This document shows, in pieces, positions 35,014-44,618 of a stretch of 64,000 nucleotides of DNA. The notes under the pieces were generated by a model. It worked only from the letters and a program-made list of their open reading frames with translations, ran no database searches and had not been told where the DNA came from. The stretch is taken from assembly GCF_023195755.1 (NCBI RefSeq), contig NZ_CP096203.1, positions 1,860,001 to 1,924,000 on the forward strand, in the 5' to 3' direction. The first letter of the stretch is position 1. Each line of letters opens with the position of its first letter. This stretch comes from Chryseobacterium nepalense (GTDB lineage Bacteria; Bacteroidota; Bacteroidia; Flavobacteriales; Weeksellaceae). A program made the position numbers and the translations under genes.

Positions 35014-36144
35014 TTATTTAAATGGCTTCCTTTGAACCCATTCCGTTTTTGGAGAAATAGCAGGAAAAAGAATTTTCATGAAAGGATTAATTATGAAATT
35101 ATTATGTTTAATCAGACCAAAAATTTCAGTGGGTTCAGCTCCGATGGTTGATTTTATTTCTAAAGCTGTTCTGCCAAAAATAATTCTTTCAAACTGATGA
35201 GTAATTCCGAATTCAACCATATCCAAAAGCATATTGAGGTAGACCTGCTTTTCTTTCTGAAGTTCTTTATGATAGCCTAAAAAGTAAGTATCAACATCAT
35301 TATTATTGATCAGCAAAGTATAAAACCCAACAAGTTCGCTTTCTGAAAAATAGCCGAAGATTCTAAATTTTTCGTCAAGATTTTCCTTCATTTTCCCAAA
35401 ATGGTTTTCGGCCAGGAAGAATGTATTGAATGCAGCATTATCAACTACATTATGATACAGCTTGTTCATTTCGTTCCGGTATTTATTTATTGAATCCAAA
35501 TCCAGCTCACGCTTTTCTATACCCTGCAGTTTCTTTTTTGCTGCTCTTACTCGTGACCTGTATTTTTTTGAAAAGCCATTGAGATAATCATCAAATGTTT
35601 CCCAATGTTCCTTTATTTTCAGTTTCATATTAGGCTGTACGGAAAACCGGAAATATGGATCATACTCTTTTCCTTTAAACCGTTCTGCAAGAGAGTTCTG
35701 ATAATCTTTAAAAATAATTAAAGACGTTTTCCTGATCTCAGACTGCATGACACCAATCGCTTTATGTAAAACTATCAAAATATCTCTTACCGGGATTTTT
35801 GAAAAATCAAAATAAAATCCGTTCTGGCCAGTCAGCATATTATTTCCGAGAATCATTACATCTTTAATAAATAAGCCTGTGAACAGACTTTTAATATTCC
35901 ATCCGGAATCATTCTTTAAAGACTTTCTAAATCCAATAAAATCGATGTATTGAAACAAAGCACCTCCCACCAGTTCGTTTTGATTAAAAAAACCCACCAT
36001 AAAGCACTCCATATTAGAAGGCAAAGAAGCATGAAGCGCACAAAAATATTCCTGCGAAAGCATGACATTGTGATTTCCGACCGTTGAAGACCAACATTCC
36101 GGAAAATCCTTATCTGAATGGTATATTTTTAAATGATATGACAT
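35014..36144 (-). CDS. BioF2-like GNAT acetyltransferase
   Basis: 376 residues from ATG 36144. The tandem GNAT-like layout, with SKKYRSRVRAAKKKLQG in the middle and LVGFYTLLINNNDVDTYFLGYHKE near the C-terminus, matches the BioF2/FemAB-like group that transfers acyl or amino-acyl groups. The substrate is unknown. The ATG directly follows the T-tract of the terminator of the DUF1761 gene. Confidence 0.78.
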   Translation of the reverse strand: MSYHLKIYHSDKDFPECWSSTVGNHNVMLSQEYFCALHASLPSNMECFMVGFFNQNELVGGALFQYIDFIGFRKSLKNDSGWNIKSLFTGLFIKDVMILGNNMLTGQNGFYFDFSKIPVRDILIVLHKAIGVMQSEIRKTSLIIFKDYQNSLAERFKGKEYDPYFRFSVQPNMKLKIKEHWETFDDYLNGFSKKYRSRVRAAKKKLQGIEKRELDLDSINKYRNEMNKLYHNVVDNAAFNTFFLAENHFGKMKENLDEKFRIFGYFSESELVGFYTLLINNNDVDTYFLGYHKELQKEKQVYLNMLLDMVEFGITHQFERIIFGRTALEIKSTIGAEPTEIFGLIKHNNFIINPFMKILFPAISPKTEWVQRKPFK

Positions 36145-36147
36145 AAA

Positions 36148-36171
36148 AAGGCTACGCAAAAGTAGCCTTAT
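36148..36171 (-). terminator. Terminator of the DUF1761 gene, abutting the next ATG
   Basis: On the minus strand AAGGCTAC (36169-36162) pairs with GTAGCCTT (36155-36148), then TTT and the ATG at 36144. Confidence 0.8.
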
Positions 36172-36188
36172 AATTTAATCTTTTGTAA

Positions 36189-36704
36189 TTATTTTTGTGT
36201 TACCCAATGAAAGCCATCAACAGCATACCATCCGCAGATAATACCGCCCATAATGGTAATCGTAAGCGTCCAGTATCCCGTATTGATCATCGTATACTTC
36301 CATGATTTCCTTTCAAACATTGCATTAATGGCAATAACAGGGAAAACGAAAAGAAAACCTGTCATAAAAGAGTGCAACGCTCCGTGACCAAAAGACCTGT
36401 ATGCCATCCCGTAATCTTTCATAAATGCGTGATACGATTCGTTGGCATTCATCTCATCACCACCAATCATTCCTAAAGCACCAAACTGATGAATGATTAC
36501 AAAATGAAGAAAATAGGCTATAAATAATGATAAAATAATCGTAAAGACAAATACACCTACCATTTGTCCTTTCATTTTTTCCTGAGATAAACCGGCTTCT
36601 TTCATCCAAACAGTTCCGAAGACTTTAGGATGATACCATATAAAACCTGTAAGAAGAGGAATAATTGAGGCTGCTAATACTGCCCAAAAGTTGATTTGCA
36701 CCAT
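36189..36704 (-). CDS. DUF1761 membrane protein
   Basis: 171 residues, four hydrophobic segments. The N-terminal FWAVLAASIIPLLTGFIWYHPKVFG and WMKEAGLSQEKMKG are typical of DUF1761, as is the C-terminal ISGGIICGWYA-like segment (MGGIICGWYA). Function unknown. It is followed by a strong terminator. Confidence 0.88.
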   Translation of the reverse strand: MVQINFWAVLAASIIPLLTGFIWYHPKVFGTVWMKEAGLSQEKMKGQMVGVFVFTIILSLFIAYFLHFVIIHQFGALGMIGGDEMNANESYHAFMKDYGMAYRSFGHGALHSFMTGFLFVFPVIAINAMFERKSWKYTMINTGYWTLTITIMGGIICGWYAVDGFHWVTQK

Positions 36705-36932
36705 TGTTTATATTTTTATAGTTAGAATTATGAATTTACAATAAAAATCAATTCAAAATACATTTAGAATAAAAAAAACTTCAATAATATAAATATATTA
36801 CAAATAAAATCTTATTTAATAGAAAATAACATAAAAAAATAAATTCATTTATTAATTTAAATTTCATAAGGTTTTACCGTTAGTAAAAAATTATATCAGG
36901 AACAAGCAAAAGTTTTATGCCTTTAATTTTTG

Positions 36933-36940
36933 TACTTTTG
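36933..36940 (+). promoter_or_regulatory. -7 box TACTTTTG of the ABC-F gene
   Basis: TACTTTTG, 30 bases before the ATG at 36971. Confidence 0.65.
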
Positions 36941-36970
36941 CAGCTCAATTTTTAGCATTATTAAACCATC

Positions 36971-38869
36971 ATGAATTACGTTTCTGCAGAAAACCTCACA
37001 AAATCTTACGGTATCAAAGTTTTGTTTGAAAATATTTCCTTTCACATCAATGAAGGCGACAAAATTGCCATTGTTGCCAAAAACGGAAGCGGAAAATCTA
37101 CCCTGTTGAAAATTTTAATGGGAAAAGAGATTGCAGACAGCGGAACAGTGATGATCAATAAAGATATTCAGGTGGTATTATTTGATCAGGAAATTGATTT
37201 CAATCCGGATCTTACAATAGATGAATTCATGATGACACTGGATTCCGAGCCTATTTTAGCATTAAAAAATTATCATAAATCGCTTCATTCCACTGATCAT
37301 GATTTCATTGAAAAAGCACTGGCCGGGATGGAAACTCATAAAGCATGGGATCTGGAAAACGAGATGAAGCAGATTCTTTCCCAGCTTAAAATCACCGATC
37401 TTGAAGCAAAAATGGGAACGCTTTCCGGAGGACAGATCAAACGTGTCGCTCTCGCAAAACTTCTAACGGAAACAAGAGCAGAACATCGCCATACTTTACT
37501 AATTATGGATGAACCTACCAACCACCTCGATGTGGAAATGGTAGAATGGCTGGAAAACTACCTTAATAAAGCTAAAATCACCCTACTCCTTGTAACCCAC
37601 GACAGGTATTTCCTGGATAGCGTCTGCGATATCATCTGGGAAATGGAAGATAAAAACCTGTATTTCCACAACGGTTCTTATGCTACTTATCTGGAAAATA
37701 AAATGATCCGGGAAGACAACCTGAATGCAACCATCGACAAAGCCAATAATCTTTACCGAAAGGAACTGGAGTGGATGCGCCGCCAGCCGAAAGCCAGGAC
37801 CACAAAATCCAAATCCAGAATTGACTCCTTTTACGAAACAGAAAAAGTAGCCAAAACAGATACCAGAAAACAAGGTCTCGAACTTGATTTTGAAATGAAA
37901 AGGCTTGGTAATAAAATTCTCGAACTTAAACATATTGACAAAAGCTTCGGAAGTAAAGTTTTGTTAAAAGATTTCAGCTATCAGTTTCAGAGAGGCGAAA
38001 AAGTAGGTATTGTAGGAAAGAACGGAGCCGGAAAATCTACTCTTTTAAATATTATCCAGGGATTTGAAAAAGCAGATCATGGTGAAATTGAGACCGGAGA
38101 AACGATTCATTTCGGATATTTTTCACAGAAAGGACTCGTTTATAAAGAAGATGAAAGAGTGATTGATTTCATCAAAGAAGTTGCTGAATATTATCCTCTT
38201 GCTAATGGAAAAAGCCTTTCGGCATCGCAGTTTTTAAGATTGTTTTTATTTGATGATCAAACGCAGTATTCTCCGATATCAAAGCTTTCAGGCGGTGAAA
38301 AAAGAAGACTTCACCTGATGTATATTTTATATCAAAACCCTAATTTCCTGATTTTTGATGAACCTACAAACGATCTTGACCTCCCAACCTTAACAGTTCT
38401 GGAAAACTTCCTGCAGCAGTTTCAGGGTTCACTCATTATTGTCTCGCACGACAGGTATTTTATGGACCGGATTGTAGACCATATTCTGGCATTTGAAGGA
38501 GAAGGAAAAATTAAAGATTTTGTTGGGAATTTTTCTGAATACAGAGAGGCAATGAGTAAGGAAGAATCTACGGAAAAAACGGTAGCACAAAAACAGCCGG
38601 AATCTTCCAAAGCAAACACACCAACAGATTCTTTAAATACAACCAAAAAGAAAAAGCTTTCCTTCAAAGAGCAGCGCGAACTTGAGACTATTGAAAAAGA
38701 AATGCCCGAACTGGAAGATCAACGGAAAAAAATTCTCGATCAGCTTAATAATGAATCTGATTATGAGAAAATATCAAAACTTTCCGCAGATCTCGAGAAT
38801 ATCTCTGAAAAACTGGAAAACCATGAAATGAGGTGGCTTGAACTTCAGGAGATTCTGGGAGAAGGATAA
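36971..38869 (+). CDS. ABC-F family ATPase (Uup-like)
   Basis: 632 residues, two ABC domains and no membrane segment. Domain 1 has KNGSGKSTLLK, LSGGQIKRVALAKLL and LLIMDEPTNHLD; domain 2 has KNGAGKSTLLN, LSGGEKRRLHLM and FLIFDEPTNDLD. A linker with RRQPKARTTKSKSRIDSF and a C-terminal coiled coil (KEMPELEDQRKKILDQL) fit the Uup/EttA-type ribosome-associated ABC-F proteins. It acts in translation, though the exact step is not inferable. Confidence 0.93.
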   Translation: MNYVSAENLTKSYGIKVLFENISFHINEGDKIAIVAKNGSGKSTLLKILMGKEIADSGTVMINKDIQVVLFDQEIDFNPDLTIDEFMMTLDSEPILALKNYHKSLHSTDHDFIEKALAGMETHKAWDLENEMKQILSQLKITDLEAKMGTLSGGQIKRVALAKLLTETRAEHRHTLLIMDEPTNHLDVEMVEWLENYLNKAKITLLLVTHDRYFLDSVCDIIWEMEDKNLYFHNGSYATYLENKMIREDNLNATIDKANNLYRKELEWMRRQPKARTTKSKSRIDSFYETEKVAKTDTRKQGLELDFEMKRLGNKILELKHIDKSFGSKVLLKDFSYQFQRGEKVGIVGKNGAGKSTLLNIIQGFEKADHGEIETGETIHFGYFSQKGLVYKEDERVIDFIKEVAEYYPLANGKSLSASQFLRLFLFDDQTQYSPISKLSGGEKRRLHLMYILYQNPNFLIFDEPTNDLDLPTLTVLENFLQQFQGSLIIVSHDRYFMDRIVDHILAFEGEGKIKDFVGNFSEYREAMSKEESTEKTVAQKQPESSKANTPTDSLNTTKKKKLSFKEQRELETIEKEMPELEDQRKKILDQLNNESDYEKISKLSADLENISEKLENHEMRWLELQEILGEG

Positions 38870-38888
38870 TAAGTTTGAGAGTGAGAGC

Positions 38889-38933
38889 GTTTTAGAGTAA
38901 AAGTTTTTGCAGATAACACTATCACTCTAAAAC
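38889..38933. terminator. Inverted repeat between convergent genes
   Basis: GTTTTAGAGT (38889-38898) and ACTCTAAAAC (38924-38933), a 10-bp stem with a long loop. It lies between the convergent ABC-F and oxidoreductase genes; terminator function is uncertain. Confidence 0.45.
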
Positions 38934-38947
38934 ACTACAATCTATAA

Positions 38948-40003
38948 TTACATGTAAACTACTTTTTGAGCATCTGAGCTCTCCAGTGCAGCATCGATAA
39001 TTTTCATATTTTTAATGATTTCTTCTGCCGGAGAAGGCAATGCATATCCGAAAACGATGAACTCATAAATCTGCTGGTAATAATTCATATAATTTCCCGG
39101 CTCGCTGGAAGTAAGCATTCTTTCAGTTTCCTTATTTTCATTTAAAAAATTCAGAATTCCGTCTGCTTCTTTGAGAGGTTTTGTCCACTCTTTACCGTAT
39201 TCAGGAATAGCTCCGGCTGCCAGCTCATTTTCCTGATTATCCGTTCTTTCCTGAAGAAAGCTTCCTTTTTCTCCGTGAATGGCATATGCATAATGCGCCT
39301 CTTTAGTAAATACCGAAGATTTCAGTCTTACTCTCAGATTATTCTGATAATACAGAACAATTTCAAAATAATCATTGGCAAAATCTTTTCCTTTCATTGA
39401 AAATACATCAGCGAACAATTTTTCAGGGAGACCAAAATACTGAGTTGCCTGATCTATCAAATGTGACCCGAGGTCATGCAGCGATCCGGAACCTGTAGCC
39501 TCAGGGTTTTCTTTATGCGCTTTTCCGCTGGGCTCTGTGCGAAACCTGTCGAAACGTATTTCCGCTTCTTTAATATCTCCTAATTTCCCTTCATTCATGA
39601 TTTTCTGAACCTGGAGATAATCCCGGTCAAATCTTCTGTTCTGATAAACGCTCAGGAACAGACTTTTCTCTTCGGCAAGTTTTACCAGCTCCTCGGCTTC
39701 AGCAACATTCACCGTAAAAGGCTTTTCAACAATTACATTTTTACCGGCTTCCAAAGCCATTTTTACATATTCAAAATGAGTCTGAACCGGTGTGTTTACC
39801 ACAACCAATTCAATATCCGCATTCTGCAGCATCTCCTCTACGGAACGATAAATGGTTGCTTCAGTGTATTTTTCTTTAGATTCCTCCTTGCTCCTTTCTA
39901 CAATAGCCGACAAGAAAAATCCCGGATGTTCTTTTAAAAAAGGTGCATGAAATATTTTTCCGCTCATTCCGAAGGCGCAGAGTCCCGTTTTTACCAATTG
40001 CAT
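38948..40003 (-). CDS. Gfo/Idh/MocA-family oxidoreductase
   Basis: 351 residues. The Rossmann N-terminus GLCAFGMSGKIFHAPFLKEHPG, VVVNTPVQTHFEYVKMALEAGKNVIVEKPFT with the EKP motif, and SLHDLGSHLIDQATQYFG are the classic signature. It oxidises or reduces a sugar-like substrate with NAD(P); substrate unknown. -7 box at 40017-40024. Confidence 0.93.
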   Translation of the reverse strand: MQLVKTGLCAFGMSGKIFHAPFLKEHPGFFLSAIVERSKEESKEKYTEATIYRSVEEMLQNADIELVVVNTPVQTHFEYVKMALEAGKNVIVEKPFTVNVAEAEELVKLAEEKSLFLSVYQNRRFDRDYLQVQKIMNEGKLGDIKEAEIRFDRFRTEPSGKAHKENPEATGSGSLHDLGSHLIDQATQYFGLPEKLFADVFSMKGKDFANDYFEIVLYYQNNLRVRLKSSVFTKEAHYAYAIHGEKGSFLQERTDNQENELAAGAIPEYGKEWTKPLKEADGILNFLNENKETERMLTSSEPGNYMNYYQQIYEFIVFGYALPSPAEEIIKNMKIIDAALESSDAQKVVYM

Positions 40004-40016
40004 AATTATTTTTTAC

Positions 40017-40024
40017 CAAAGTTA
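40017..40024 (-). promoter_or_regulatory. -7 box TAACTTTG of the oxidoreductase gene
   Basis: Minus-strand TAACTTTG, 13 bases before the ATG at 40003. Confidence 0.6.
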
Positions 40025-40122
40025 TTCATAAACATTCAATTTATTTAAGAAATAACCAAACACATTTCTTAAAAAAATGATAAAAATCACCTCTTAATTT
40101 TTATTAATTCTAAATAATAATA

Positions 40123-40130
40123 TACTTTTG
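40123..40130 (+). promoter_or_regulatory. -7 box TACTTTTG of the siderophore receptor gene
   Basis: TACTTTTG, 37 bases before the ATG at 40168. Confidence 0.6.
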
Positions 40131-40167
40131 CAATTATTTAAATTCAATCTAAATAGCATAAACTATA

Positions 40168-42441
40168 ATGAAAAAGCAGCTAGTAACTTTAGGGATATTA
40201 TTCACAGCCGTATCCTTAAATGCACAAATGAAAAACACTGAAGCTGATACCGTTAGGATCCAGAATATTGAGGATGTCAATCTTCATAAAACAGGAAATC
40301 CCAACAAGGCAAGACCATTATCCACGAAATCTAATCTGACGATAATGGAAACCCCGCAACCCATTGCTATTGTAACCCATGAAATTATTGAGCAACAGCA
40401 GGCAAAACAGCTCAGCGATGTACTTCAAAACGTTAATGGTATTTACATTACATCATCAAGAGGAAATTCCCAGGATAGTTTCGGTGGACGTGGTTTTATA
40501 TTAGGAAATGATAATATTTTCAAAAACGGTTCCAGAATAAACAGCGGTGTTTTTCCTGAAGTGAGCGGCCTGGAAAGAGTTGAAGCTCTTAAAGGAGCCA
40601 ACGCTATGCTATACGGAAATACAGCTGCAGGCGGCGTGATTAACATGATTACAAAAAAACCCAAATTCAATTTCGGAGGAAGTGTGGGGATGAATGCAGG
40701 AAGCTGGAACTCTTACAAACCTTTAGTTGATATTTATGGACCACTTTCTAAAAATATAGCCTTCAGGGTAAACGGGACTTATGAATATGCAGAAAGTTTC
40801 AGAGACGTTGTTCAGTCCGAAAAATATTATTTCAATCCGTCATTTTTATTCAATTTAAGTGACAGATCACAATTAATTGTTGAAGCCGACTACCTTAAAA
40901 ATGATTTTACCCCGGACTTCGGAATCGGGTCTATTACCAATAAAGACCAAAGCTACAGATTAAACGACGCTGTTTCCAGAAATGTCTTTTTCGGAACAGA
41001 CTGGCAATATCAAAATGTGGAACAGGTATCAACTAACGTCACTTTCAACCATCAATTCAATGAAAGATGGTCTTTGAATGCTACTGCAGCTTATCAGAAT
41101 TATACAAAAGATTATTTTTCATCAGAAAGAGTACAGTGGATATACGATAAAACGGTAGATCCTGACAGACTATCATGGAAAAGGCCTTTCGGTAAAACAT
41201 ACAATGAGCAGAATTATACTTCTGCACAGGTGAATATCAACGGAGAATTCAATACCGGAAAAATCAACCATAAAGTATTAATCGGTTCAGATGCAGATTA
41301 CAGCCAGGCTGACGCTTATACTTATAATGTAACCGCTCCTGTAAATATTTTATTTTTAGACGATCCGTCTACATGGGGAAGTATTGACATGCCTGCCTCA
41401 GCTCTTAATACAAAAAACAGAATCAATACAAGAAGAATTGGTTTATATGCACAGGATTTCATCAGCCTGACCAAACAATTTAAAGTTATTGCGGGATTAA
41501 GATGGTCTTATGTTGAAAATATGCCAACGATTACAACACGCTTTACAACCGATGAAAAATTTGAAGTGGCAAATTCATCAACATCAGACAATGCATTTTC
41601 TCCAAAAGTAGGTTTGGTTTATGCACCTAATGAAAATCTTTCCGTTTTTGCGACGTATACTAATTCATTTGTTTCAAATTCAGGATATACTTCAGATCAG
41701 TTTGGTACCGTTAATACCAATCAGCCCGTTACACAAATTCAGAACCAACTGAACAGTTTATCAAGACAAAGCATAAAACCCACCACTGTTGATCAGTACG
41801 AAGTAGGGGTAAAAAAGAATTTCTGGAATAATGCTTTAGGGGTTAATCTGACTGCTTATCAAATTATGTACAATAATTATTACCAGACCTACTGGTTTGC
41901 CGGAGCAAACGGAGCACCGGTAAATGCTACAGACACTAACCTGAAAGAGTTTGCCGGAAAAATGAGAAGCCGCGGTGTGGAATTGGACATCACCGGAAAT
42001 CCTACAGAAAATATATCAATAATCGGAGGATTCTCTTATAATAATTCTGTTTATATTGATACTCCGGAAAAAGGATATGTTGAAAATCAGAGATTAGTAA
42101 GAACACCTGCTACAACAGCGAATGCTTCTGTCTTTTATAAATTCACCAAGTATGCAAAAGGATTAAAAGTCGGAGCCGGCGTTTATTATATAGGTGACAG
42201 AATCGCAGGATGGAATGATACAAAATCTACAAATACAAGCAGGAATAATGTAAGCAGAATGTTTGATCTAAAAGACTATACAACGGTTTCATTATCCGTA
42301 GGCTACGAATGGAAGAAGTTCATGATCCAGGGAAGAGTCGGCAACCTGTTTGATGTAGTGAATTATAATGTTCATGAAAATTACTCGGTCAATCCGATTA
42401 CACCAAGAAATTACTACTTTACATTAACCTATAAGCTTTAA
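40168..42441 (+). CDS. TonB-dependent siderophore receptor
   Basis: 757 residues with signal peptide MKKQLVTLGILFTAVSLNAQ. The plug domain has ETPQPIAIVTHEIIEQQQ, LQNVNGIYITSSRGN, FGGRGFILGNDNIFKNG and VEALKGANAMLYGNTAAGGVINMITKKP; the barrel ends with NYYFTLTYKL, a typical terminal strand. It takes up ferric siderophores across the outer membrane with TonB energy. A PepSY protein gene follows, as is usual for such receptors. No Fur box was identified. Confidence 0.93.
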   Translation: MKKQLVTLGILFTAVSLNAQMKNTEADTVRIQNIEDVNLHKTGNPNKARPLSTKSNLTIMETPQPIAIVTHEIIEQQQAKQLSDVLQNVNGIYITSSRGNSQDSFGGRGFILGNDNIFKNGSRINSGVFPEVSGLERVEALKGANAMLYGNTAAGGVINMITKKPKFNFGGSVGMNAGSWNSYKPLVDIYGPLSKNIAFRVNGTYEYAESFRDVVQSEKYYFNPSFLFNLSDRSQLIVEADYLKNDFTPDFGIGSITNKDQSYRLNDAVSRNVFFGTDWQYQNVEQVSTNVTFNHQFNERWSLNATAAYQNYTKDYFSSERVQWIYDKTVDPDRLSWKRPFGKTYNEQNYTSAQVNINGEFNTGKINHKVLIGSDADYSQADAYTYNVTAPVNILFLDDPSTWGSIDMPASALNTKNRINTRRIGLYAQDFISLTKQFKVIAGLRWSYVENMPTITTRFTTDEKFEVANSSTSDNAFSPKVGLVYAPNENLSVFATYTNSFVSNSGYTSDQFGTVNTNQPVTQIQNQLNSLSRQSIKPTTVDQYEVGVKKNFWNNALGVNLTAYQIMYNNYYQTYWFAGANGAPVNATDTNLKEFAGKMRSRGVELDITGNPTENISIIGGFSYNNSVYIDTPEKGYVENQRLVRTPATTANASVFYKFTKYAKGLKVGAGVYYIGDRIAGWNDTKSTNTSRNNVSRMFDLKDYTTVSLSVGYEWKKFMIQGRVGNLFDVVNYNVHENYSVNPITPRNYYFTLTYKL

Positions 42442-42526
42442 AAGACTAATATTAATTTTTTCATAGAAAGTGGGAATTGCCTTTAATTGCAGTTTCCACT
42501 TTGAAATTTAAAACAAAAACTATAAT

Positions 42527-43042
42527 ATGGATAAGATTAAGGACACAAGAAGTTTCATGAGAATTACCCACCGTTACCTGGGCTATTTCCTTGCCGGTAT
42601 CATGGCAGTATATGCGGTAAGTGGTGTTTTGCTGGTGTACAGAGATACCGATCTTCTTAAAAAAGAAAAAAAGTACGATAAGGTAATTGAAAAAAATCTT
42701 GATGAAAAAGCGCTCGGCAAAGAGCTGAAAATAAAAAATTTCGAAGTTGAAAAAAAGGAAGGAACTGTTCTGACATTTAAACAGGGTACTTATGATGCGG
42801 CAACGGGGCAGGCAAAATACTCAAAAAAGGAACTTCCATTTGTTCTTGATAAAATGACAAAACTTCACAAAGCTCAGTCGAAAGATACGCTGTCTCCATT
42901 AAATACTTTCTTTGGAATTTCGTTATTCTTTTTTGTGATTTCGAGTTTCTGGATGTTTAATCCAAAAACAAAAGCTTTCAAACGCGGAATGATTTTTACG
43001 GCAGCAGGACTTGTGGTATCAATATTATTGTTGCTATTATAA
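42527..43042 (+). CDS. PepSY-domain membrane protein
   Basis: 171 residues with two to three hydrophobic segments. The N-terminal RITHRYLGYFLAGIMAVYAVSGVLLVYRD is typical of PepSY-associated TM proteins, and ALGKELKIKNFEVEK with GTYDAATGQA resembles a PepSY unit. Such genes accompany siderophore receptors and may function in iron reduction or release. It lies 85 bases downstream of the receptor. Confidence 0.85.
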   Translation: MDKIKDTRSFMRITHRYLGYFLAGIMAVYAVSGVLLVYRDTDLLKKEKKYDKVIEKNLDEKALGKELKIKNFEVEKKEGTVLTFKQGTYDAATGQAKYSKKELPFVLDKMTKLHKAQSKDTLSPLNTFFGISLFFFVISSFWMFNPKTKAFKRGMIFTAAGLVVSILLLLL

Positions 43043-43185
43043 TTTAGTAAAAATTACATACCATACTTTTATTTTTTTTAAAATTTTAATCAAAGCCTTC
43101 AAATTCACCAAACATTGATTAGTTGGCACATTTATTGTTTTTCAGAAAGCACAAATGATAAATATAAATATTAAAATAATAAATT

Positions 43186-43779
43186 ATGAAAAAGCTAATT
43201 TTATCAGGGATACTAGCGGTAGCAGGTCTAGCTACAACCATGAATGCACAAATTCAAAAAGGAAACTGGATGGTTGGAAGTAGTTTAATATCAAGTAACT
43301 TCGGATTAAACACTGGTGGAGGTTATAACATTGCTATTCAGCCAAAAGGAGCATATTTCATTGAAGATAACGTAGCATTAGGAGGTTATGTAGATCTTGG
43401 ATTCAATAAGGTTACCAATGGAAGCCCAACAGAATTCACTTATGGAGTTGGTGCTTTAGGACGCTATTTCCTTTCACCAGGAGAAAAAGGTGTTGATAAT
43501 CTTCTAAATCACGGACGTTGGTTTTTTGAAGGAAATGTAGGAATCGGAGGAAGATCTGTTGAAAACGGAGATTCTACTACTGGGTTAGATTTCGCAGTAG
43601 GGCCAGGTTATTCTTACTTTATCACTCCGAATATCGGTCTGGAAGGATTAGTAAAATACAGAGGAAGAGCAGGTTTTGGAAATGAAGGATTGAATTCCAA
43701 CATTACATTCAATGTAGGTTTCAGTATCTATATCCCGACATCAAAGGCCAGACAGGTAGCTAATGATGTTGCACAATAA
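43186..43779 (+). CDS. Outer-membrane beta-barrel protein
   Basis: 197 residues, signal peptide MKKLILSGILAVAGLATTMNAQ, then short amphipathic strands (GNWMVGSSLISSNFG, NVALGGYVDLGFN, GLEGLVKYRGRAGFG) and a terminal strand NVGFSIYIP. It is a small OmpW/OmpA-like barrel; function unknown. A strong terminator follows. Confidence 0.85.
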   Translation: MKKLILSGILAVAGLATTMNAQIQKGNWMVGSSLISSNFGLNTGGGYNIAIQPKGAYFIEDNVALGGYVDLGFNKVTNGSPTEFTYGVGALGRYFLSPGEKGVDNLLNHGRWFFEGNVGIGGRSVENGDSTTGLDFAVGPGYSYFITPNIGLEGLVKYRGRAGFGNEGLNSNITFNVGFSIYIPTSKARQVANDVAQ

Positions 43780-43815
43780 GAATCACTTCACACACATTAT
43801 ATACACGTAAAATTG

Positions 43816-43850
43816 AAATCGCCGCGGAAAGAATTTTCCGCGGCGATTTT
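43816..43850 (+). terminator. Strong hairpin terminator
   Basis: A 15-bp perfect stem AAATCGCCGCGGAAA (43816-43830) with TTTCCGCGGCGATTT (43835-43849), between convergent genes. Confidence 0.85.
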
Positions 43851-43888
43851 CGTACAAATTAAAACTAAACTATAAAAAATCAAATAAA

Positions 43889-44524
43889 TCATATATTTGG
43901 CTGAGGCGTATATCTCAGATATGGCTTAATTTCTTTTACGCCTTTCGGAAATATCTTTTTCGCCTCTTCTGTTGAAACGCTAGGCGGAACAATGACATCG
44001 TCGCCATCCTGCCAGTTCACCGGGGTTGCCACTTTGTGGGAATCTACAAGCTGAAGAGAGTCAAGAACTCTCAGAATCTCATTAAAATTCCTTCCAGTTG
44101 ACGCCGGATAAGTAATAATGAGCCTTACTTTTTTTTCAGGGTCAATAATCAGAAGTGATCGTACCGTAGCGGTGGCTGAAGCATTAGGGTGGATAAAATC
44201 GTACAGTTCGGAAATTTTACGGTCTTTGTCGGCTATAATCGGGAACTGTACATCAGTTTGCTGGGTTTCATTAATATCTTTAATCCAGTTCTGATGATCT
44301 TCCACTCCATCTACGCTTAAAGCGATTACCTTAGTTCCCCGTTTATCAAATTCCGATTTAAGTTTTGAAGTATATCCCAATTCCGTTGTGCAAACCGGTG
44401 TATAATCCGCCGGATGAGAAAACAAGATCCCCCAGGAATCTCCTAAATATTCATAAAAACTAAGATTTCCCAATGACGTTTCCGCCTGAAAATCCGGTGC
44501 TGTATCTCCTAATTTAATTGACAT
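43889..44524 (-). CDS. 1-Cys peroxiredoxin (Prx6 type)
   Basis: 211 residues. The active site is SHPADYTPVCTTELG with the peroxidatic Cys (about residue 45); the C-terminal Prx6-type extension with LRVLDSLQL and TPVNWQDGDDVIVPPSVS is present, and there is no resolving Cys in the usual place. It reduces peroxides. It is divergent from the MscS gene, with promoter at 44548-44555. Confidence 0.94.
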   Translation of the reverse strand: MSIKLGDTAPDFQAETSLGNLSFYEYLGDSWGILFSHPADYTPVCTTELGYTSKLKSEFDKRGTKVIALSVDGVEDHQNWIKDINETQQTDVQFPIIADKDRKISELYDFIHPNASATATVRSLLIIDPEKKVRLIITYPASTGRNFNEILRVLDSLQLVDSHKVATPVNWQDGDDVIVPPSVSTEEAKKIFPKGVKEIKPYLRYTPQPNI

Positions 44525-44547
44525 AATATTTTGCTCTTATTAGTCTA

Positions 44548-44555
44548 CAAATTTA
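44548..44555 (-). promoter_or_regulatory. -7 box TAAATTTG of the peroxiredoxin gene
   Basis: Minus-strand TAAATTTG, 23 bases before the ATG at 44524. Confidence 0.65.
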
Positions 44556-44618
44556 GTAGAGTTTTTGAAACTGGCAAAATTTTTGTTTAAAAAATTGTAA
44601 TTATTTTAAAAAGATATT

